64,000 nucleotides of DNA from Gammaproteobacteria bacterium (GCA_947455595.1 CANGOP010000018.1:1-64000); one strand, 5' to 3'; shown: positions 45,246-54,702, counted from the stretch's first letter. A program made the numbers and translations. The notes: generated by a model not told the origin, from the sequence alone.

Positions 45246-46602
45246 AGAAATCGTACTCTCGCGGGAAAATATGTTCGATCAAGTCCAAATATTCTCCGCG
45301 CTTGGTAATCGAGAACACCTCTAGGTACCGCTTCGGAATGTAGTCTCCCAGCAATCGGGCCGCCACCAGTCGATCAAGTGCCACGATCAAGTCCCCGGGA
45401 AATTCCGGGTCGCCGCCGTCACTACGCCCTTCGGCGGGGGGGCCTGGGTCAATCTGGTGCCGCAGACCATGCAACAAACCTGCCAATACTGCGGCCATCA
45501 CCAGATGGGGACTCGCGTCTGCACCGGCAACACGATGTTCAACGCGACGCGCAGGCCCGTGTTGCGCGGGGATACGGAAGGCAACACTGCGATTATTTTC
45601 AGCCCAAGCGCGCGATGTTGGTACAAAAGAGCCCAAATAGCGTCGCTGCGAGTTGAAATTCGGCGCAAAAATGCCAAACGAGTCATATAACAACGCTTGC
45701 ATCCCGCCGATCGCGAAACGCAGCAACTGCTCGCCACCGTCTAGCCCGAACCGATTACGCCCAGCTTCATCAACGATACTGGCATGAATGTGCAAGCCGC
45801 TGCCTGCCTCAGCGACGAATGGCTTCGCCATGAAGGTCGCTTCCATGCCGCGAGAACGCGCCACGCCTTTGATCAGTCGCTTGAGGAGGACCGCTTGATC
45901 TGCTGCCAACACCGGATCTGCGATGTGACTCAAATTGACTTCAAACTGGCCAACCCCATATTCAGACACGCATCCCGCAACGGGCAACCCTTGCGCCTTC
46001 GCAGCTACATTGACCGCATTGAGAAAATCAGCGTAGTCATCGACCGCTTCCATGGAAAGATTAGCGCCGCGCCGGGGAGGTGATCGGCCGGCATGAGCTC
46101 CAACACGAATCGTTCCATCCTCATTTCGCTTCGGGTCGATTAGGTAGAACTCCAATTCACACGCAACGACGGGATGAACACCTTCACGCCGACACATGGC
46201 GACGATATCCGCCAAGATGAGCCGAGGGTCGTACCAGTATGGACGACCTGATTGGATATTCGTCATCTCGCACAAGACTTGCGCGGTCGGCTTATGGGTC
46301 CAAGGTGCCCGAACGATCCGACCCGGCAGTGGCATAGCCGCACCATCGGGATCACCGTCGGCGCTCCCGTAACCATGCCCTTCAATCCCATAGCCACGAA
46401 CGTCCGCTACCAGAGAAGAGGCGGAAAAGAGAACTCCGCCTTTATATAGGCCTGCTCCGTCAGCAGCTTCGAGGCGCTTGCCCTGCAGAATCCCGTTTGA
46501 ATCGATAACGAACGCGTCGATCGCCTCGATATCGGGATTCTCAGCAAAAAAGGATTCCCATTCCGTTAGGGAAGCATACGTTCCATTTGCGCGTTCATGC
46601 AT
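45238..46602 (-). CDS. glutamine-synthetase-like gamma-glutamylamine ligase, second copy (PuuA type)
   Basis: A 454-residue glutamine synthetase superfamily member, clearly diverged from the other copy at 33706. Seen are VIDSNGILQGKRLEA, VACELEFYLIDPKRNEDG, EYGVGQFEVNLSH, ATFMAKPFVAEAGSGLHIHAS and RVEHRVAGADASPHLVMAA. The last three motifs are those of gamma-glutamylputrescine synthetase. Adjacent PuuB-like oxidase and SpuC-like aminotransferase genes support a role in glutamylating putrescine or a related polyamine. Confidence 0.9.
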   Translation of the reverse strand: MHERANGTYASLTEWESFFAENPDIEAIDAFVIDSNGILQGKRLEAADGAGLYKGGVLFSASSLVADVRGYGIEGHGYGSADGDPDGAAMPLPGRIVRAPWTHKPTAQVLCEMTNIQSGRPYWYDPRLILADIVAMCRREGVHPVVACELEFYLIDPKRNEDGTIRVGAHAGRSPPRRGANLSMEAVDDYADFLNAVNVAAKAQGLPVAGCVSEYGVGQFEVNLSHIADPVLAADQAVLLKRLIKGVARSRGMEATFMAKPFVAEAGSGLHIHASIVDEAGRNRFGLDGGEQLLRFAIGGMQALLYDSFGIFAPNFNSQRRYLGSFVPTSRAWAENNRSVAFRIPAQHGPARRVEHRVAGADASPHLVMAAVLAGLLHGLRHQIDPGPPAEGRSDGGDPEFPGDLIVALDRLVAARLLGDYIPKRYLEVFSITKRGEYLDLIEHIFPREYDFYV

Positions 46603-46627
46603 GATGCCCTCTACTCAACGAATACAC

Positions 46628-47932
46628 TCAGAGCCTATCTCTGAGCGCGTAATACAGCATTGCTGCAACCAGCGTAGGCCAGCGCAACACGGGGCCACCA
46701 GGAAATGGCGGCACGGCCAGTCCGGACAGCAATTCAAACGACGCGCGCTCACCCGCAAGCGCGTCGGCGACGACCTTTCCGATGAACGGAGCCAGAACGA
46801 CCCCGAGGCCTGAAAACCCGCTCAAATTAATGATCCCGGGCTCAAGCTCTCGGACATAAGGCATGCGCGTAGTGGTGATACCGAGCGTACCTCCCCAGGC
46901 GTACTCGAATCCCACCCCACGCAGTTGCGGAAAGACAGCTTCGACATGTGGTCTGACAAATGCGCCAATATCCCTTGGAAACCGATAGCTATAGTTTTCA
47001 CCGCCTCCAAACAACAGGCGGTCATCGGGCGTCATTCGAAAGTAGTTGACCACGAATCGCGAGTCGGAAACCGCTGCACCGTTGCGGATCAGTTCACGGG
47101 CCGTCGAACCGAGGTTTTCTGTCACAGCAACATAGTTATTGATCGGCATAACGCGCGCCTGTACACGAGGCTCCAAGCGACGCAGATAGCCATTACAGGC
47201 CATCACGATACGGCGGGCTCGCACGCACCCGCTAGGCGACTCGACGAGAAACCCCGCCCCTTCTCGCGTGATCTTGGTGGCCTCGACGCCCTCATAGAGT
47301 TGAGCGCCCTGAGCCGCCGCTGCACGAGCGATACCTAGGGCCCAGTCCAACGCATGCAAATGCCCACTCCGCGCGTCAAAGGTACCGCCGAAATAACCAT
47401 CACTGGCGAGCAATTCGCGCAATTCTTCGCGCGGTAAGAACGTCAGGTCTCTATAACCATAGCGCTTTCGCATCCACTCAACATGTTCGCGACTTTCCGC
47501 CACATACCGCAACTTGTGATCGGCGTGAATGAGTCCAGGCCGGTAACTGCAGTCGATCTGGTAGGTCTGAATCAGCCAATCGAGGTGTTCACGAGCCTCT
47601 AAGGCAAGATTCCAGAAGCGTAGCGCGGCAAGTCGACCGACTTTTTTTTCGAGCCATTCCTGATCGCGACGCATGCCGACGTGAACTTGCCCACCATTTC
47701 GGCCAGACGCACCCCATCCCAATCGCGATTGCTCGATGAGCGCTACCGGAATACCGCGTCTAGCCAGATGCAACGCGGCGCCCAAACCAGCATAACCACC
47801 GCCGATGACGCAGACATCGGTCTTCACGTCACCGGAGAAAACAGACGCCGTGACGCGCTCACGCTGTGTCGCCGCATAGTAGGACGGCACGTGCTCCGAA
47901 GACGGCTGCAAGGTTGTGCCGTAGACGCTCAC
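46628..47932 (-). CDS. puuB: FAD-dependent gamma-glutamylputrescine oxidase-like enzyme
   Basis: A 434-residue DAO-family flavoprotein with TDVCVIGGGYAGLGAALHLARRG as the FAD site (about residues 37-60), SRLGWGASGRNGGQVHVGM and the C-terminal LSGFSGLGVVLAPFIGKVVAD. These are characteristic of PuuB/OrdL. It would oxidise gamma-glutamylputrescine to gamma-glutamyl-aminobutyraldehyde, releasing ammonia and hydrogen peroxide. It begins at a GTG overlapping the regulator stop (GTGA). The gene symbol reflects family similarity; the substrate is inferred. Confidence 0.85.
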   Translation of the reverse strand: MSVYGTTLQPSSEHVPSYYAATQRERVTASVFSGDVKTDVCVIGGGYAGLGAALHLARRGIPVALIEQSRLGWGASGRNGGQVHVGMRRDQEWLEKKVGRLAALRFWNLALEAREHLDWLIQTYQIDCSYRPGLIHADHKLRYVAESREHVEWMRKRYGYRDLTFLPREELRELLASDGYFGGTFDARSGHLHALDWALGIARAAAAQGAQLYEGVEATKITREGAGFLVESPSGCVRARRIVMACNGYLRRLEPRVQARVMPINNYVAVTENLGSTARELIRNGAAVSDSRFVVNYFRMTPDDRLLFGGGENYSYRFPRDIGAFVRPHVEAVFPQLRGVGFEYAWGGTLGITTTRMPYVRELEPGIINLSGFSGLGVVLAPFIGKVVADALAGERASFELLSGLAVPPFPGGPVLRWPTLVAAMLYYALRDRL

Positions 47933-48594
47933 GCTAGGGGGGCCTTCGCCAGCCCGGTTGCCTTGATCAAGCCCATTCCGTCTCGTATGTCGGAAAGAAT
48001 AGCCCGTGACAGGTCTGCCGGACGCCGACGGCGAATGGCCTGAATCGCTCGGGCGTGCTGATCCGCAAGATGCTCACCATCAAACCGGTCGTAGACGATC
48101 CGCATGTAGGGCCCGAATTGGAGCCAAAGGGTCTCGATCAACTGCACCAACGTCGGATGCGGTTGCGCACGGTAAATCGTGAAGTGAAACGCATGGTTCG
48201 CTGACATATACGCTTCGACATCGCCGTTTTCTAATGCGACACCGATATCCTCATCAACTTTCTCTAGCGATTCGATCGCCGCGTGATCGAGCCCTCGCAG
48301 CGCCTCTCGCGCAGCCGCCGGCTCAAGGAGTTCACGACACGCCAGTAAATCCGCATAGCGGTCGTGGGTCATGGGGGGCACGACGATGCGTCGCTTTGAA
48401 CGGATGTCTACAGCGCCATCGGCGGCCAGACGCCCGAGTGCATCACGGACCGGCATCTGGCTGACGCCAAGCTCAGTCGCTAGGCGGCGGGTGGAGAGCG
48501 GGGTTCCTGGGGTGATTCGGCCCGTTAAGAATCGCAGGCGCAACTCGTCATGTACGTTTGCTCGCACCAACCCGTTACGCTCTCCACCGACCAT
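47929..48594 (-). CDS. GntR family (FCD subfamily) transcriptional regulator
   Basis: A 221-residue regulator with an N-terminal winged helix (LSTRRLATELGVSQMPVRDALGRLAADGAV, about residues 33-62) and a C-terminal all-helical FCD ligand domain that includes ANHAFHFTIYRAQ and the later DQHARAIQAI. The conserved Asp and His residues often bind metal next to the effector. It is embedded inside the amine operon between spuC and puuB, so it likely controls that operon in response to an amine or its product. A candidate operator lies upstream of spdH. Confidence 0.9.
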   Translation of the reverse strand: MVGGERNGLVRANVHDELRLRFLTGRITPGTPLSTRRLATELGVSQMPVRDALGRLAADGAVDIRSKRRIVVPPMTHDRYADLLACRELLEPAAAREALRGLDHAAIESLEKVDEDIGVALENGDVEAYMSANHAFHFTIYRAQPHPTLVQLIETLWLQFGPYMRIVYDRFDGEHLADQHARAIQAIRRRRPADLSRAILSDIRDGMGLIKATGLAKAPLA

Positions 48595-48598
48595 CTTC

Positions 48599-49996
48599 TT
48601 AGCTAGCCTTCGGCAAGGCCAATAGGATTGGAGTGGCCTCTTCCAATGCTGCGCGGACGGTATCGACTAAGCGATCTAACTGGGCATGACTCACGATCAG
48701 AGGCGGACAAAATACGATGGTGTCGCGGATCGCCCGAACCATCAGCCCGCGACGAATACAGATGTCGCGAACGATGGGGCCGGCATGACCTTCAGCGCCC
48801 CCAAATCGCTCGTTAGTGCCCTTTCGAGCGACGATTTCGATTCCGCCGATCAAACCGAGCGAACGAGCCTCGCCAACCAATGGATGGTCACGCAAGCGAT
48901 CCAGCGCCCGTGCGATATACGGACCCGTATCTTCCGCTGTCCGCTCAACTAAATGCTCTCGCTCGAGAATCTCGATATTTCTCAATGCGACAGCAGCGCT
49001 CGTGGGGTGACCTGAATAGGTATAGCCATGAACGAATTCACCACCCTCCCGCAGCGTATCGACGATTTCGGTCGACATGGCTGTTGCCGAGATCGGCAAA
49101 TATCCTGATGAGAGACCCTTGGCCATTGAAACGATGTCCGGTCGAATACCGAAGTGCTGAAAGCCAAACCAGCGACCGAGGCGTCCAAAGCCACAGATCA
49201 CCTCATCGCTCACCAACAGAATCCCATATTTCCGACAAATGGCCTCGATCCGAGTCCAATACCCTGGCGGCGGGATAATCACACCGCCGGCTCCTTGGAC
49301 TGGTTCTCCAATAAAGGCTGCGACATTGTGAGGCCCGACCTTGAGGATGCGCTCTTCAAGCGCATCAGCCGCTCGCGCCGCGAACGTCTCGGGATCTTCT
49401 CCAAACGCTTCGCCGAATAGATACGGCTGCATGATGTGTTCTACACCAGGGACGGGTAGACCGCCCTGCTCATGCATCGACTTCATGCCACCGAGGCTCG
49501 CACCGGCGACCGTCGATCCGTGATAGCCGTTCCAGCGTCCGATGATGACGTGTCGCCACGGCTGGCCTTTTACAGCCCAATAGTGACGGACGAGTCGAAA
49601 GACCGTGTCGTTTGCTTCCGAACCCGAGGAATTAAAGAAAACATGCGACAGGCCATGTCCCAATTTCCCCGCCACTTTGGCAGCCAACCGGACCGCTGGA
49701 GCACTCGCCGTCTTAAAAAAGGTGTTGTAGTACGGCAATTCGGACATCTGCTCGAAGGCCACCTGGGCCAACTCCTCTCGGCCGTAGCCTGCATTCACGC
49801 ACCAAAGGCCTGCCATGCCATCTAGGATCTCGTTTCCATCAGCGTCATGGATCAAGCAACCGGACGCCTTGGTAATGATCCGGCTACCGCCGAGCTGAGC
49901 CTGCAATTTGTAATCTGTCTGGCCCGGAAGATGGTGAGATACATCAAGACGCTTCAACTCCGCGACTTCGGTGGCCGGCAGTTTTCCGATGCTCAT
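48599..49996 (-). CDS. spuC: class III aminotransferase, putrescine/polyamine--pyruvate type (SpuC-like)
   Basis: A 465-residue omega-aminotransferase. Family signatures: GNEILDGMAGLWCVNAGYGR, FFNSSGSEANDTVFRLVRHYW, LVSDEVICGFGRLGRWFGFQHF with the PLP Asp, and Schiff-base Lys in IVSMAKGLSSGYLPI. It closely follows the pattern of putrescine--pyruvate aminotransferases, which turn putrescine into 4-aminobutyraldehyde. AAGGA stands 9 bases before the ATG. It is 4 bp ahead of the GntR gene and 35 bp after the spermidine dehydrogenase gene. Confidence 0.88.
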   Translation of the reverse strand: MSIGKLPATEVAELKRLDVSHHLPGQTDYKLQAQLGGSRIITKASGCLIHDADGNEILDGMAGLWCVNAGYGREELAQVAFEQMSELPYYNTFFKTASAPAVRLAAKVAGKLGHGLSHVFFNSSGSEANDTVFRLVRHYWAVKGQPWRHVIIGRWNGYHGSTVAGASLGGMKSMHEQGGLPVPGVEHIMQPYLFGEAFGEDPETFAARAADALEERILKVGPHNVAAFIGEPVQGAGGVIIPPPGYWTRIEAICRKYGILLVSDEVICGFGRLGRWFGFQHFGIRPDIVSMAKGLSSGYLPISATAMSTEIVDTLREGGEFVHGYTYSGHPTSAAVALRNIEILEREHLVERTAEDTGPYIARALDRLRDHPLVGEARSLGLIGGIEIVARKGTNERFGGAEGHAGPIVRDICIRRGLMVRAIRDTIVFCPPLIVSHAQLDRLVDTVRAALEEATPILLALPKAS

Positions 49997-50022
49997 CTTT
50001 TACAATCCTTTCTGGTCATAGT

Positions 50023-50041
50023 CGGAGCCGGTCAGGCTCCG
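50023..50041 (-). promoter_or_regulatory. small hairpin at the spdH-spuC junction
   Basis: A perfect 7-bp stem (cggagcc / ggctccg, 5-base loop) spans the last codons of the dehydrogenase gene. It has no U-tract and could reduce read-through or stabilise the upstream message. Confidence 0.3.
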
Positions 50042-51969
50042 AGAAGTTCGTAAGCCGCACGATGCCCTTGTTCAATGGCTACATCGGTATATGCGCCTGC
50101 CCCCGTATCCGAATTGGCAATCGCAATTCGCCCAAAGCGCGTTCGAGCACGCACATAGGCTTCCTGCCCTACGGGAACATCGGCATCAAACAGTGGGTTG
50201 TTTTCCGGTGAATATCCATGGGGCCAACGATTCACGATGATGGCCCGAATATCGCGAGCGGGATCAAATGAAGTGCCCACCAACATGCGCCGCAATTGAT
50301 CGCGAATCTCTCGCTCAAATGTTTCAAATGGCGTAGCGAGTAGCTCAGCACGACCAACTTTATTCTGTTCGTGCTCGGTCAGGCCCGGCTTGCAAGGCGT
50401 ACGCACCATAGCGAGTAGGTTGGGCTCGTCGGGTGACCGGGGGCTGGCGTAGCCACCAATGTCCACCGTTGAATTCAGCCTGACTGTCGTATGGTAAGAG
50501 CCGGGGGCGTAAATCGACGACACACCCAGGTCATGAAACGAGCGCCAGTTTGATAACGCGACCGTGGTGTATACGAGGGGCGTCTTGACCGCCTCATGCA
50601 TGGCCGCTTTCTGAGCATCCGGCAATTCGGGCACTAAGTAAGGAATGATCGCGCTGTAACAGGCGAGGATGCACTGTCTCGCGCGGACCTCCAGTACGCG
50701 GCCGTCTCGGTGATAAGCGACACGGACGGAACGGCTGCGCGCAATATCAGCACTGTCGTGGTGCACGCCCACCACGATGGAATTCAGGCGTATCCGAACC
50801 GACGAATCCGGTCGATCGAGTTCGCGATAGTTGGCCTTCGCCGTGATGAGATCTTCAATGGTGGACCCAGGAATCACTGCTGGAATCAAGCGGCGCACGA
50901 GCGCACGGGCAACCGACGCATTCCCGTCAGGAAAATGCATGAACACAGAGCCGCCGGTATCCGCAAACCCTGCTGGGGTATAGCCCATTCCGGGAATCGA
51001 GCCAGATGGCAGGTTCAGACCCTGAAACCCAGGCATCTCGCTACCCCAGGCATCCAGCGCGCCGATGGCATCGATACCAACACCCCACCACCCCTTGGTC
51101 AGGGATTGGTAGAGGGCAATGACGGAGGGATCGACCTTGACCACGTCCCGCAGGTACGCGAGATAGCTCATTCGCAGCAATTTTTGCTTCTTATCGGTCG
51201 CCGACATTCCCGCCAGGTAATCGACCCGCCCAGTCTCGACCCGCTCGACATCTCGCTTGGCGGCTTCCGACAGGGGGACCCCCTTGAGAAAGTCAGTCCA
51301 CGACCGATTCCGGTAACCGCGAGCCAGATAATCCGAACCAAAGGTCTCGCTATCAAAGAAGACCGCCTGAGATAGCCCCAAGGACTGATAAAAATCGTTC
51401 TTCTGCGTTTGCTTAGCGAGGGCCACGGCATCAATGCCCACATCCCGCAGCACGCCGTCAGCGATCGCGCTGTAGGGCCGAGGACTCTCGATGGCATACG
51501 TGCCGCCGTTGAGCAGTCGCATGGATCCGTCGACCATCACCTCGTTGCGCTTGGCGTGGCCACCGAAGTCGTCATGGTTGTCCAAGATCAAGATGCGCGC
51601 GTTAGGCCGTTCGCGGCGATAGGTCAATGCAGCGGATAGACCGCTGATCCCTGCGCCGACGATGACAAGATCATATTCTTCACCGATATCAAGGGGTTGT
51701 ATGTGGAGATTGCCGTCGCGCAACGCGTGGGCGGCCTCATACGCGCCGGGATGACTCCCCCGCAGGCCTGTCCGCGTGGGCGGGTAGTAGCCAGCAGCAT
51801 CCTGAGCGGGTGGAGCGAGCGGAACTTGCCGATGAGAGCAACCGACCAACCCCGGCAAGGCGAGTGCGCCAGTACCGAGCAACGCCCCCTGCATGAAGTC
51901 CCGCCGGGTAATGGCTTCACCCATTCCAAGGGCCCGATCAGATGGTCGGTCATTGTTCCGTCTCGCCAT
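50032..51969 (-). CDS. spdH: Tat-exported spermidine dehydrogenase-like FAD enzyme
   Basis: A 645-residue FAD/NAD-binding amine dehydrogenase. The N-terminus has a twin-arginine motif (ITRRDFMQG, Arg22-Arg23), a hydrophobic stretch and a lipobox LVGC with Cys44, predicting a Tat-exported lipoprotein. The FAD site is YDLVIVGAGISGLSAALTYRRER. Further family pattern includes FGGHAKRNE and RWPHGYSPENNPLF. The overall plan matches bacterial spermidine dehydrogenases, which cleave spermidine in the periplasm. First gene of the operon spdH-spuC-gntR-puuB-ligase-aminotransferase, which supports polyamine breakdown. A GGGGGG run precedes the ATG. Confidence 0.83.
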   Translation of the reverse strand: MARRNNDRPSDRALGMGEAITRRDFMQGALLGTGALALPGLVGCSHRQVPLAPPAQDAAGYYPPTRTGLRGSHPGAYEAAHALRDGNLHIQPLDIGEEYDLVIVGAGISGLSAALTYRRERPNARILILDNHDDFGGHAKRNEVMVDGSMRLLNGGTYAIESPRPYSAIADGVLRDVGIDAVALAKQTQKNDFYQSLGLSQAVFFDSETFGSDYLARGYRNRSWTDFLKGVPLSEAAKRDVERVETGRVDYLAGMSATDKKQKLLRMSYLAYLRDVVKVDPSVIALYQSLTKGWWGVGIDAIGALDAWGSEMPGFQGLNLPSGSIPGMGYTPAGFADTGGSVFMHFPDGNASVARALVRRLIPAVIPGSTIEDLITAKANYRELDRPDSSVRIRLNSIVVGVHHDSADIARSRSVRVAYHRDGRVLEVRARQCILACYSAIIPYLVPELPDAQKAAMHEAVKTPLVYTTVALSNWRSFHDLGVSSIYAPGSYHTTVRLNSTVDIGGYASPRSPDEPNLLAMVRTPCKPGLTEHEQNKVGRAELLATPFETFEREIRDQLRRMLVGTSFDPARDIRAIIVNRWPHGYSPENNPLFDADVPVGQEAYVRARTRFGRIAIANSDTGAGAYTDVAIEQGHRAAYELLGA

Positions 51970-52202
51970 ATCCCCCCCTGAGCCGTGCGCCCGGGATGTC
52001 AGGAAAGAATTCCGCCCGCGGCTTCCAGCATCGCCTGAAACTACCGGGGCAGGTGGGTACGAGTCAATGATCTGCGATCACAGATTGAATCCTTCGCGCC
52101 GAAATTCAGATGAAAACCGCGATTTGGGTTGGCCATCGACACTTTGGTGCCGTAAATTATCGGGCTAATCCTGACTCAGACTCCCTATCCGCGAGGCACT
52201 TC
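51970..52202. promoter_or_regulatory. divergent control region between polyamine operon and TonB receptor
   Basis: These 233 bases have no gene of their own and should contain promoters for both directions. They include a near-perfect 16-bp palindrome at 52070-52085, described separately. Confidence 0.5.
52070..52085. promoter_or_regulatory. candidate operator palindrome
   Basis: ATCTGCGATCACAGAT is a 16-base palindrome with one mismatched pair, centred on GATC, in the middle of the divergent region. It could bind the GntR regulator encoded in the operon or another dimeric regulator; it does not match a specific consensus I know. Confidence 0.4.
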
Positions 52203-54695
52203 ATGACCTTCACCCCTTCTGCACTTCGCCTGTCATCAGTTCTTGCCAGCGCTTGCGCGTCCGTACTGACTTCCGCAACGGCGGTGGCTGCCGACAGCGG
52301 GCAGACGGCGAGCCTTGAAGAAATCGTGGTCACTGCGACCCGCCATGAAGAGTCCTTGAGCAAAGTCCCTGTCAGCTTGACCGCGATGACCTCCGAGGGC
52401 CTCGACCTTCGCGGAATCAAGGACATTGAAGACGTCGCCCGATTCACACCTGGAATCCACGTCGACACCTCGGGCACGGCCAACATTTCCATTCGAGGTA
52501 TCGCATCGTCGGGCGGCGCTGGCACGACGGGCATCTACGTGGATGACACGCCGATCCAGATGCGTTCAATTGCCTTCAACCCAGATGAGTCGCTGCCCAA
52601 GTCCTTTGACCTCGAGCGTGTCGAAGTGCTGCGCGGCCCGCAGGGAACCTTATTCGGCGCCGGCTCGGAGGGCGGAACGGTCCGCTACATCACGGTACAG
52701 CCATCACTCACGAAGACGAGCCAGAACGGTCGCGCAGAGATGTCCTTCAGCCCCGGCGGCGATCCGAGCTATGAGGCTGGTTACGCCATTGGGGGTCCAA
52801 TCAAGGATGGCACATTGGGCGCCCGCCTCACGGTCTGGCACAGACAAGACGGTGGATGGATCGACCGAGTGGACTCGTATCACCCGTCGACCGTCGTTGA
52901 CCACAACGCGAATCGTTCAAACACCACCCTCGTGCGACTGGCCGCCATCTGGGCGCCGAATGACACATGGACGGTCACGCCGAGCATTTACTATCAAGAC
53001 CGAAATGTGAATGACGTCGGTAACTACTGGCCGCTGTACTCGAACCCGTCATCGCACAAGTTTGTGGGCGCCAACCCGACCGCGCGGTCGTCGCCTGACA
53101 AGTTCTATCTGCCCGCTCTCAAGGTCGAAGCTGACCTTGGTCCGGTGCGGTTCATTTCGAACACGTCGTACTACCACCGTGATGAAGTCACCGGGTATGA
53201 CGGCACGCTATACAACTTGGGTTTCTACCAGTCGCTGCTAGGCCTCGGCGCCGACTCACTTCTGCTGGACCAGAACGGGATTCATTCACTCGTGCCAGGG
53301 CTCGAATACCGAGCACCCGCTTCCATCAACAACGGGCAGCGCAACTTTGTTCAGGAGTTCCGTCTGCAATCGAACGACCCGAGCTCCAAGCTGTTCTGGA
53401 CGGCTGGCGTGTTCTACGGTTCTAACAAGCAGGACTACCTCGAGCAATTGCATGATCCACAGTTGGGTGAATTCTTCGCCGCCGCAGGCTACCCCAACGT
53501 GGCTGATTATTTCGGCGTGGGGCTAGGCAGCAACCCTGCACCCTGCGACCCGACGCCCACGCCGCATTGCGGCGAAACAGTAACCGGTATCGATCCGCAA
53601 TCCTCCTACTTCCTGCGCACACACGCCAAGGATGAGCAGACAGCTATTTACGGCGAGGCAACCTACGCCATTTCGGATGAGCTCAAGATCATTGCCGGCG
53701 GGCGTTTTGCCAAGGTGAAGTTTTCGGTCGATACCGTCACCGGCGCGGCGCAGCTGTTTGATTACGATACCTATTTAACGAACAGTCATTCTGAGTCGGT
53801 TTTCACGCCAAAGCTCGGGCTCTCGTACCAGCACGACCCGAATAACCTTTACTACTTCACGTACTCAAAGGGATTCCGTCCGGGTGGCGCGAACAACCCC
53901 GTTCCGCAAGCCGCCTGTGCGGGCGACTTTGCAAACTTTGGCATCAACAGCTCACCGGGGACCTACGACTCCGACACGGTGCAGAGCTATGAAGTGGGTA
54001 CGAAGAACAACTTCGACAATCGGCTGCGCGTCGCTTCCAGCGTGTACTACATCAAGTGGCACAACATTCAGCAGACGGTATTGCCTCCCGTCTGCCAGAT
54101 CAGCTGGATTCAGAACCTCGGTGAAGCGGTTGCGAAGGGCGCCGACATCCAGGCCGAATTCGCAGTCACGCCGAGCTTTACGGCTGAGTTTTCGGCCGGC
54201 TACACCGATTCTCGGTACGTGCGCTCAAGCTACGTCGGCGCAAACCATGTCGATGTGCTGCCAGTTGCCGCCAACGGCAATGCAATCGTTGGTCAAGGTG
54301 GGCAGCCCGGAGCTCCAGTTACGGCGTCTTTGGGGCTGGAATACAAGTTTGAGGCCTTTGGTCATGAGTCGTTCGTGCGCGGCGACTGGGAATACCAAGG
54401 TAAGGCGAAGTGGGCGTCACCTGGGCAGGATCCAGGGTCGCTGCAATACGACGATGCGAATTACACGCTTCCGGCAACCAACTTTGTCACTGCGCGATTG
54501 GGCGTCCAGGCAGGCGACTGGCAGGTTGCTCTGTTCATCGACAATCTGATGGATAGCCGTAAGGTGACCAACTACAACTGGACGATCAATCCAGGTGTCG
54601 CACCGGACGGTGTCAACTCAGGCACCACGCGTCTTGAACGCGACTGGACCTACCGGCCGCGCACGATTGGCGTCACCTTCACGTACCGCCACTGA
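52203..54695 (+). CDS. TonB-dependent receptor
   Basis: An 830-residue outer-membrane receptor with a signal peptide (residues 1-30, ending ATAVAAD), TonB box EEIVVTATR at about 39-47, plug (FDLERVEVLRGPQGTLFGAGSEGGTVRYIT) and a large barrel ending PRTIGVTFTYRH. It is in the same large subfamily as many xanthomonad and sphingomonad receptors for complex organic substrates. The ATG at 52203 has GAGG 6 bases upstream. It is divergent from the polyamine operon, so an amine-containing ligand is possible, but receptor sequence does not give the substrate. Confidence 0.93.
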   Translation: MTFTPSALRLSSVLASACASVLTSATAVAADSGQTASLEEIVVTATRHEESLSKVPVSLTAMTSEGLDLRGIKDIEDVARFTPGIHVDTSGTANISIRGIASSGGAGTTGIYVDDTPIQMRSIAFNPDESLPKSFDLERVEVLRGPQGTLFGAGSEGGTVRYITVQPSLTKTSQNGRAEMSFSPGGDPSYEAGYAIGGPIKDGTLGARLTVWHRQDGGWIDRVDSYHPSTVVDHNANRSNTTLVRLAAIWAPNDTWTVTPSIYYQDRNVNDVGNYWPLYSNPSSHKFVGANPTARSSPDKFYLPALKVEADLGPVRFISNTSYYHRDEVTGYDGTLYNLGFYQSLLGLGADSLLLDQNGIHSLVPGLEYRAPASINNGQRNFVQEFRLQSNDPSSKLFWTAGVFYGSNKQDYLEQLHDPQLGEFFAAAGYPNVADYFGVGLGSNPAPCDPTPTPHCGETVTGIDPQSSYFLRTHAKDEQTAIYGEATYAISDELKIIAGGRFAKVKFSVDTVTGAAQLFDYDTYLTNSHSESVFTPKLGLSYQHDPNNLYYFTYSKGFRPGGANNPVPQAACAGDFANFGINSSPGTYDSDTVQSYEVGTKNNFDNRLRVASSVYYIKWHNIQQTVLPPVCQISWIQNLGEAVAKGADIQAEFAVTPSFTAEFSAGYTDSRYVRSSYVGANHVDVLPVAANGNAIVGQGGQPGAPVTASLGLEYKFEAFGHESFVRGDWEYQGKAKWASPGQDPGSLQYDDANYTLPATNFVTARLGVQAGDWQVALFIDNLMDSRKVTNYNWTINPGVAPDGVNSGTTRLERDWTYRPRTIGVTFTYRH

Positions 54696-54702
54696 TGAGA
54701 TG

